NCBI GenBank assembly: GCA_029204225.1
Contig: CM055096.1
Coordinates: 38,683,866 to 38,747,865 of the forward strand
Reading direction: 5' to 3'
From: Diphasiastrum complanatum
Taxonomy: Eukaryota > Streptophyta > Lycopodiopsida > Lycopodiales > Lycopodiaceae
DNA length: 64,000 nucleotides
The notes under the pieces are model-generated. The model had not been told where the DNA came from, did not search any database, and worked only from the letters and a program-made list of their open reading frames with translations. Below are positions 12,101 to 22,037 of this stretch, in pieces. How positions within the stretch are numbered: position 1 is the stretch's first letter; the number at the start of each line of letters is the position of its first letter. Position numbers and translations under genes: made by a program.

Positions 12101-15100
12101 CCATGAGCTCATACACCAGTCCAAGTGTGGACCCCTTGCTGTCAGCCATGCGGAGCACAATGTAGAGTGGTCGAAAGAGTCCTGACAACGTCTGTGCATC
12201 CCTCCAGAACTGGTCTCCCCTCATCGTGGAAGAAAAGTGCTCCCCATCCTCTGTGCACTCAAACGTACAGGCACGCCAAAGATCGTTGGCAACCATCTGT
12301 AGAAGCTGTGCCCTGCACCTGATCAGACGGTCGATGACCACCAAGTCGAAAGCAAAGCATGTGGGGGCTGGCTTCTTGATGTCCAACTGGCTGAACACTC
12401 GGAACATGGCTAGAACACGCCTCTTCTTGGTGACAAAAGTTACCACAAAGAGGGCCTCACGGACGATGGTTCTAACCCAAGGAAGTGCACCTATATCCCC
12501 CATGAGGAGGTCTATGTCATGCGCTGCACAGGGGGTATGGACGATGTGAGGGAACTCAGCCTCTAGGAGGACACCCATCTGAACGCAGTTGGTGGCATTG
12601 TTCGTCACCACCGTAACGACATGTTGGGGGCCTATGGACAAGATGGAAGACTTGATGACATCGAACATGAACTTTGCAGATATAACTCTCCCCCCCTGCT
12701 GCAATCCACGGCCAAAATTGTGTGCCCATGCAGCTGGAGACCAAGATGTTGAGGATCGGCCTCCTCCTGACATCAGTCCAGCCATCGAACATGATGTTGC
12801 AACCGTATCTGGCCCAGTGGCGGCGTAAAGGCTCCATCTCTCTAGACAAGGACTCGACCCTATCTCTCAGCATGTGTGGGCGGACAACCTCTGAACTAGG
12901 CACTCTCCAGCTAGGGCTGACAGACTATGCAAGGCAAAATGCCCTTCTGAAGGGCTCAGAGTCTCATAAATCAAACTAGCCACGGCCTGTGTAGCCTCTC
13001 TGTCCATGTGCGGCTGATGTGCACCGCGAATGGTCTGCTGCCTAAGAGCTCTCCCTGCTGGGCGACGGGTAGTGGACCTCCAGCATGGTGCACCAACCGT
13101 GACGGGAATGGATGATGATGGGACAGGCTGGGCACTAGTGGATGCATCGGCTGTAGACGTGGAATGGGGAGAGTGGGATGCACCGGCAGGGATGGGTGCA
13201 GCAGCATAAGTGGGATGCACTGCAGGGGCAACATTTGGCACGGGATATGAAAACTGCTGGCTAGGGACATCATCCGGATGGGAAGGGAGGGAGGAAGGGA
13301 TCTCCTCAACATCCTCGAAGGCCTCATCACTAGCATCCTGGGCCTGCTCGAGAGTACATGAGAAAATCGTAAACTGGGGGCGTGCGAGCAACAGGACGTG
13401 GTGGTGGAACCGCAGTGGCAACTGGCGGACGCGAGGGGACGAGTTCCACCGGAATGGGTGCAAATGGGGGTGCGTGTGGTGGAATTGTCTGAGAGGGATG
13501 AGGGGCAGTGGAACGGGACGAGGATGCACTCCCTCTCCTTGTGCGTGCCAGCCAAGCAGGTAGCAACTTGGGGTCAGCCACATAAGAAGTGGTGCAAAAC
13601 CGGAGAACACCCTCCGAAATGGTGTTCTCCCCCGCCACAGGACGTGGCCCGTAGGTGTCCAATAGTCGCTGCCTGTTGGGGACGGACATGCTGCCACAAG
13701 GGGCAGCGTTTATGGTGGCACCATTTTTGGCACGTGCACCGAGCAGGTGGCCTTTAAGGCGAGTAAGGGACGCAGCGAATTCGACTAGGCAATACTGGCA
13801 ACGCACGACCTTACGACCGGTCCTGTCGATTTTGTCGGCAACCCGCCTGACAACGTCCACCTTGTCCCACAGATCGGCAAGGTCGGACTGCACCATTGTG
13901 ATGGAGAAAACTAGGGAAAAAATGCAGAGGAAGCTAAAGCATATACACAAATTTTTCCATTCCGAAATAGTAACCCACCTCGGATAGAGAACTGTTCACT
14001 ATCTTCTTATATTTCCTAGTTGGAAAAAAAACAGCAGGGTTTAGTGTTGGAGAGACGTTGAAAATGGGCGAAGGCAGGGCGACGCAAATCAGATGCAAGG
14101 CAGCGAAGGCAAGGCAGAAAAAACAGCAACGAGGGCACCAAAAATTTTGGGAGAGAAGAAGTGAGGGGGCAGGTAGATTTAGGTTAAAAAAATAAAAAAA
14201 ATATTAAATATTAAAAAATATTATTATACTTGTGGTATTGCGGTACCAATATGGTCCCGCGGTACCCAGTACCGCGGGACTTGTGATATATATCATAGGT
14301 CCCGCGGTACTGGGTACCGCAGTACCATAATATAATATTTTTTTTTATTATTTAATATTTTTAATCATAGTACCCCATGGTACCACCATTATGGTACCGC
14401 CGGTACCATAATGGTGGTACCGCCATTATGGTGTCGCCCTCAAACCCGCAGTACCAGGGCGGCACCATAATAATAATACTTTTTATTATTATTATTTTTT
14501 AATTAAAAACCCCTTTTACAAGGGTATTATAGGGTAAAAAATTTTGAAAAAAAACGTGTCAGGGTTTAGAAAAAAAGGAGGACTGTACAGGGGGCACTGT
14601 GGGGGAGCAGACCTTGGAGTCAATGGGAGTGCAGCATGTGGGGGAGCAGCAAATCCGGACAGGTACACCGTCACATGGGCACTGTGGGGGAGCAGAGCAC
14701 GGACCCAATCAGAGTGCAGCATGTGGTGGAGCAATACATGGGGCAGGTACAGTAGCACATGGGCACTATGGGGGAGCAGGCCATGGGGCCAATGGGAGTG
14801 CAGCACGTGGGGAGCAACAAATGGGGACAAGTACAAGGGCACATGGAGGGATCATCAACAACTACACATGGGGGAACAGGTTGTGGGGTTAAATAGGCAC
14901 TCACGAGGCTGTGAGAGCCAGTGAGAGGCTGTGAGAGAGAGGCTGTGAGAGGCAGTGAGAGCCAGTTCGAGAAACAGGGTGTCGTGAGATGGCAGAGCAC
15001 ATACCACCAAGGCCTGAGGGCAAAGCCAGGAGGAAGCTCGAGGAAGATGTCCGAAGGCACAACGAAAGGCATCGGAAGCAAGAGGCAGACATTGCAGAGA

Positions 15101-18100
15101 TGCTGCGATAGACTCGGGAGAGAGACCCAGAGCTGCAGATCCCCGCCCCCGCTGTGGCCCAAGCCCCCGCTGTCGAGCTGGATTTGGATGAGCAGATCGG
15201 AATGAACTTCACACGACGGCAGCTCATCATGGTCAGGGAAAGGGCTGCCCGCCGTCGGGCTGACCAGGAGGCAACTCGGGCTAACCGGGAGGCACAGCGA
15301 GAGCGACAGAACAATGCACCTGACGAGGGCGAGGAGTCTGTGGAGGATCCGTAGAAATGTTTAGAGTGGCTAGGATCCAGCCGTATGTGGCTAGCTGTTG
15401 TTATGTGGTTTTCGGCATAAGATGCGACAACATTTAGTGTTTGACAGAGTGTAAAGAACAGCCCCAGCCGTATGTGGCGGGATACGTATTGTTATTTTGA
15501 TACCACTGTTGAATTAATGTTCAATGTGTTTGTGCAACGCATGCCTGGTGTAATGCAATGTAATATGTGTGTTTATGAAATGCTAAAGAGGGGGTTGTAT
15601 TTCTGTGTTCTGCATCTGCTATCAATCTCTGTAGTTGAAACTAATTGAAAATACGCACATACCATTCGAAATAAAATTGAAAACAGAGCATCACAGTTAC
15701 ACATTGACAAATACACAATGTGTAGCGGATAGAATACGTCCAACACTAAGAATAATATGGCAAATGGTCTGAATACAGTGTTCGACCATCTGGTCGCCAA
15801 ACATGGAACATGATATCAACCTGCTAAAAATAAAATACTAGAGCTACAATCAATGCTCTGGCTCTAACTCAAACAAATGATCCAGAGACTACTCATGGCC
15901 CCGAGCTGACTCTCGCAACTGATATCTATGCCTGTCTGGAATTGGCATGGGCTGTGTATCCGAGGAGGAGGACTCGTCATCCTCATCCTCCCAATCTGCC
16001 TCCACGTCAGCCCCCAAGCAAGCCAAACCGACCAGACCTGCTCCAGCTGGCCATGATACTGCACCTCTACCTGCACCCGGGGCCCTGCGAGGTCGTCCTC
16101 TCTTCCCTGGCTGTTTCTGTGCCTTTCTTGTTCGGTGCACCCTTGGGCCTTCCTGGTCTCTTGCGGACGAGGGGAGTTGTCAATGCCTCATCACCCCCAT
16201 GCAGATCACCTGGCTGGCTAGGCTGGGCCCAAGCTGAGGCCGGCTGGGATAGAGAAGCCAAAGATGGGTGACCCTGTGCAGCGGATACTGGAGGATAGGT
16301 CCGTGGAGTGTGTGCCCGTGGGCCTGCTGCTGGTGGAGGAACTGAGCGTGGAGGGCCGTCCCTGCAGGAGGCAAGTATAGCGGCGATATGTACTGAAAGG
16401 GGCGCTGCGGTGGCCGGTACTGGTACATACTGGGTGCTGCCACTAGAGGAGCCACTGTGGATGTGGGCGCTGCAAGGGAAAACCTGGGCACTGGAGCCAC
16501 TGGAGCCTGGACCCTAAACCTGGGCATTGGAGCCACTGGAGGAGCCACTGTGGATGTGGGCGCTGCAAGACAAAACTTGGGCACAGATGGTGCCCTGCCA
16601 TGGAGACCTGGTGCTGCAGAAGTGGATGGCGATGGAGGGGCTGTTGGCCTCAACGACATCGGTGGCACTAAAGGTGCTGTGCGGCGCACGTACACCCTCT
16701 GAGGAACTGGAGGAACTGCAGGCACCTCGTGTAGCTGCTCTGGCTGAGACTCTATGTAGGGCATGCTGGCTAGAGAGGATGGGGGCGCCCTGACGCTCGA
16801 CATCTGCTGGGCCTCTGAATCCCACTCTGCAATCAAGTCGTCCACCTGGGCATCCGAATATAAATGCTCTGGGCTCTGGGACTCATCATGTGCACCATCC
16901 TCTGGATCATCCTGTGCCTGATCCCGTGCCTCATGCTGTGCACCATGCGGACCCTGCATGGCCTCCCAATCGGTACAATCAAAGTCATCTGGTGACTCCT
17001 CTAGTGTGCTGTCATAGAAATGCCTATGGCTCTATGATGCACACATCCAAGCAACTGCTGAAGGTAAACCCAAATCACTCTGCCCCCTATCAAGAGCCTC
17101 CTCCATCATATCAACATAAGAAGGTATGCCACTGGCCCCCCCTGTGTGCCCTGCCCGTCTCCCGGTATAATCTGTGGCATGTGTCCCACCTCTACCACGT
17201 GATGCACCTGTGACCCCTGCTCTAGGCGTGTGCCCAACACCTGTATCATATGCCTCATCCTGCTCTGATCTGGCGAACACAACCCGAATGGGCTCATCCT
17301 CATCCTGATCATCCTCTGGCACTGGCTCATCTGCCTCGTACAATGGAGGCTCTCTGTGCTCAAGCCCGAGCTCTCTCTCTCTCTCATCTCGACAAGCTCC
17401 CTCTCTCTCTCTCTACCATCAAGTGTGTGCCTAGGTCATCCGCAGGCATGGGATGGGTGCTGTCCGTAGGCAAGTCAACCTGGCGCTCCAAATCAGATAT
17501 CTTCGTCTGCAAGGTTTAAAATTTGCATGTAAGAGAGAACTTTATCAAGAAATGAAACCAACATACCAGGAGTCAACCAAAGTGCTATGGGAGAATAGCT
17601 TATCAACTGCAATGCGCTCGTAATGGTCGGAAGTCTCCTGGCGAGACGTGCGTTGGTGCTACAGAACACCAACCGCTCCAACTGACTCACTGACAACCGG
17701 TTTCTTCTCCTCGTGTGAATGAGTGCCCATGTGTTCCAATTACGCTCACACACGGAGGTAGCGCAGTCCTGTGGTACGTGCAATGAAATGCTTCAGCACA
17801 TGTGCACGGGTGGAAGGTCAACGAAACACAACAATGGAGGATCCTGAGCAGCCGGGTGGCCGAACGTGCCCATGCCGAAACGAAATGCAGCGAGCTCCTC
17901 CATGAGCCTGATAGGATCCAAACCTATGTGTGGACCCACCCTGTAAATGTACTGAAGCCAATCGGCCTCGAGCTCCCTGTCTGCGATCTGTGTCGGAGAG
18001 AGGAAGAGGGGATGCAACATGTGTGCAACGCTGTGGATACTCCTGTGGAAGTAGTTCCACCGCGTCTCCCAGATGAACTTCAGCTCGGTCATCCTGCAGG

Positions 18101-20442
18101 TGAGAGGCATGTGGTTTAGGGCATTACGAAAAAACTTAACACTGACAGAAAAACAAACTAGCAATTACTGAAAAAGATAAAGGCCAATTACATTACTATA
18201 CTGCTTACCTCTCTGGCTGCAAGATGGGCAGCTGCAAGAACTGTCCAATCCAGTCCATGAGCTCATATACCAGTCCAAGTGTCGACCCCTCGCTGTCAGC
18301 CATGCGGAGCACAATGTAGAGTGGTCGAAGCAGTCCTGACAATGTCTATGCATCCCTCCAGAACTGGTCTCCCCTCACCGTGGAAGAAAAGTGCTCCCCA
18401 TCCTCAGTGTGCTGAAACGTACTGGCACGCCAAAGATCACTAGCAACCATCTGTAGAAGTTGCGCCCTACACCTGATCAGACGGTCGATGACCACCAAGT
18501 CGAATGCAAAGCGTGTGGGGGCTGGCTTACGGAGGTCCAGATGGCTGAACACCCGGAACATGGCAAGAAAACACCTCTTTCTGGTGACGAAAGTCACCAG
18601 GAAGAGGGCCTCACGGACGATGGCTCTAACCCAGGAAAGTGCACTTATGTCCCCCATCAGAAGGTCTATACCGTGCGCTGCACAGGGGGTATGAACAATG
18701 TGAGGGAACTCGGCCTCTAGAAATACACCCATCTGAATGCAGTTCGTGGCATTGTCCGTCACCACCGTGACGACATGTTGTGCGCCTATGGACAGGATGG
18801 AAGACCTGATGACATCAAACATGAACTCTGCTGATATGACTCTCCCCCCCCTGCTACAATCCACGGCCCTCAAAAACTGTGTGCCCATGCAGCTGGAGAC
18901 CAATATGTTGAGGATCGGCCTCCTCCTAATATCAGTCCAGCCATCGGACATGATGCTGCAACTGTAAGTGGCCCAGTGGCGACGTAGAGGCTCCATCTCT
19001 CTAGACAAGGACTCGACCCTATCCCTCAGCATGTGTGTGCGGACAACCTCTGAACTAAGGACTCTCCAGCTAGGGCTAACAGACTATGCAAGGCGGAAGG
19101 CCCTTCTGAAGGGCTCAGAGTCGGTGATGGCAAATGGAAGGTTCAGCTCATAAATCAGACTGGCCACGGCCTGTGTAGCCTCTCTGTCCATGTGCGGCTG
19201 ATGCGCGCCGCGAATGCTCTGCTGCCTAAGAACTCTCCCAGCTTGGCGACGGGTAGCGGACCTCCAGCATGGTGCACCAAACGTGACGGGAATGGATGAT
19301 GACACAACAGGCTGGGCGCTAGTAGATGCATCGGCTGTAGGGAATGGGGAGAGTGGGATGCACTGGCAGGGATGGGTGCAGCAGCATACTGGTGGAGGGG
19401 GAACATCTGGCATGGGATACGGAAACTGCTGGCTAGGGAGGTCATCCAGATGGGAAGGGAGGGAGGAAGGGACCTCCTCAACATCCTGGAAGGCATCGTC
19501 ACTAGCATCCTAGACCTGCTCCTGCTCGGGCTGTGGAGAGTCCATGAGAAAGTCGTAAACTGGGGGAGTGCGAGCAACAGTGGGTGGTGGTGGAACCGCA
19601 GTGGCAATTGGCGGACGAGATGGGACGGGATCCACCGGAATGGGTGCAGATGGAGATGCGTCTAGAGGAACTGTCTGAGGGGGGTGAGAGACAAAGGGAT
19701 TGGACGAGGATGCACTCCCTCTCCTCGTGCGTGCCAGCCAAGCAGGCAGCAACTCGGGGTCAACCACGTAAGGCGCGGTGCAAAACCGGAGAACACCCTC
19801 CGAAATGGTGTTCTCCCCCGCCACAAGACGTGGCCCGTAGGTGTCCAGAAGTTGCTGTCTGACAGGAACGGACATGCTGGTACAGGGGGCAGCATTCAGT
19901 GTGCCACCATTTTTGGCACGTGCGCCGAGTAGGTGGCCTTTAAGGCGAGTGAGGGTGGCACTGAACTCAACCAGGCAATATCGACAGCGCACAATCTTTG
20001 CACCGGACTTGTTGGACTTGTCGGGAACCCGCCTGACAATGTCCACCTCGCCCCACAGATCGGCAAGGTTGGAATGCACCATTTCTATAGAGGGAACTGG
20101 GGCAAAAAGGCAGAGATGATGGTGAGTGCGATAGGTGGCGGAAAGCTGGAAAATCCACAACAAGGCCGAAATAGCAATAGCGGGGGCGGAAGCGATGAGT
20201 GCAACGCGAAGACAGTACATGGAGAGGAGTGCGCACAACACGGACAACAGAGAGGGCGTGGACAACAGCGCGATGGGCAGGGAGAGAGATGAAGCGAGGG
20301 GGGGGATTAGGTTAAAATATATATATTAAAATATTAAATATTAAAAAATATTAGATATTGTGGTACCGCGGATCAGTATGGATCCGCGGTACCACACTGG
20401 ATCCGCGGTACCGGGATCCGCGGATCCTGGTACCGCTGGATC

Positions 20443-20493
<51 letters not shown>

Positions 20494-20732
20494 ATGTTAT
20501 TTTAGTGAGCAATATGGGTATCAGCTTGAAGCTATTGATGAGAGTAGTCCATTTCAGGGTAAATATATAGCTAAGACAATATCTTTTGGCTTTTTTGGGT
20601 AGGTACAGCATTAAAGAATATTAGGAAAAAATATTAAAAAAATAGAAAAATAATATATTGTGGTACCGCCTTGGTACCGCATTCTACAGGGCGGTACCGT
20701 ACTGGCGGTACTGGCGGTATCACAGGGAACTA

Positions 20733-20783
<51 letters not shown>

Positions 20784-21453
20784 GTGCGCGTCCGGGCCGG
20801 ACGCGGGCAATCCGCTTTCGCGTCCGGCGTCCAGACCCGGATGCGTCCTCGGACGCATCCCATTTTTTTTTATTTTTTAAGACTAAATAACACTAAAAAA
20901 ACTATAAAAAAAAAAAGCGGATGCGTCCGGACCCCCAGACGCACCCCTGGCGCGTCCGCGCCCGGACTCGCGTTCGGACGCAGCATCCACTACCTTAGAT
21001 AGATATATATATCTATCTAAGGTAGCGGACGCTGCGTCCGAACGCGAGTCCGGGCGCAATGTCCCCGCACACATGAGGGTCCGGGCCGGATGTGGGCAAT
21101 CCATGCACGGCGTCCGGACCAGGACGCATCCGACCTTATATATATATATCTATCTAAGGTAGCGGACGCTGCGTCCGAACGCGCGTCTGGGTGCAATGTC
21201 CCCGCACACATGAGGGTCCGGGCCGGATGTGGGCAATCCATGCACGGCGTCCGGACCAGGACGCATCCGACCCCCGAACGTGGGGTCGGACGCGTCCATA
21301 TTTTTTTTTTAATTTGTTTTTTATTGTTTTAACACAAAAAATCAAAAAAAATTATAAAAAAAAATAGCGGACGCGTCCGAGGACCCAGACGCACCCCTAG
21401 CGCGTCCGCGTCCAAACGCGTGTTCGCGTTCGGGGTCCGCCACCATGATATAT

Positions 21454-21491
<38 letters not shown>

Positions 21492-21968
21492 CAATAGATT
21501 CTTTGCATGTGTGATTGGATAAGAATCTTCTTGCTTTAGCACCTCCAATTGATGCTTATTAGGAACATTTCTTGATTTTCCGATTTTCTGTCACTTTTTT
21601 CAATGGTGACATTCCCTTTACGTAGTCTTGCCTTTGAAAGGACTTCTTCCAACCTCTTAATAGCATTTAGCCAGAGACTCCGGTTTTATATATATAATAT
21701 ATATATATACAAAGATGTACACGAGGCCAAATAGCAAGTGCCAATTCTTCAACGCTAGCTAAAAATGGCATAGCTTGAGAAGGAGCACATTCTAAAAGAA
21801 TTGGATGTTGTGGCCATTGAACGAGACAAACTCATCCATACCCCTGTTGTAGCTCAGCTAAGTTTGATGGGAAGGGCTTGGATTAGAATCCTTGCCTCAT
21901 TGAAGTAGCTAATGATAAAAAGGGGTCATCTTCAATATTAGGTGAAAACTCTGCCCATTTGAGGATCA

Positions 21969-22037
<69 letters not shown>

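Larger units (their letters stand above)
14365..20440 (-). mobile_element. hAT element copy 2, two-gene organisation
   Basis: The element is bounded on the left by a ggtaccg-rich block (14365-14480) and on the right by a similar block (20360-20440). It holds a minus-strand transposase with a long proline-rich and AT-hook tail, and a small plus-strand reading frame at 14989-15354 that converges on that tail. It lies directly beside copy 1 in the same orientation. The boundaries are estimated from the repeat blocks and not from confirmed terminal repeats. Confidence 0.55.

Noticed and set aside
12078-13990. Plus-strand open frames opposite the hAT transposases (for example 12226-12549, 13398-13757)
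   Set aside because: They are shadows of the GC-rich coding strand. The domains are all on the minus strand.
14544-14924. Gly/Trp-rich open frames on the plus strand
   Set aside because: They translate an 85-bp minisatellite. The better candidate ORF starts at 14989.
20360-21345. Short frames such as those with repeated Pro-His-Pro-Ala-Arg and Ile-Tyr runs
   Set aside because: They arise from palindromic and tandem GC-rich repeats and TA microsatellites.
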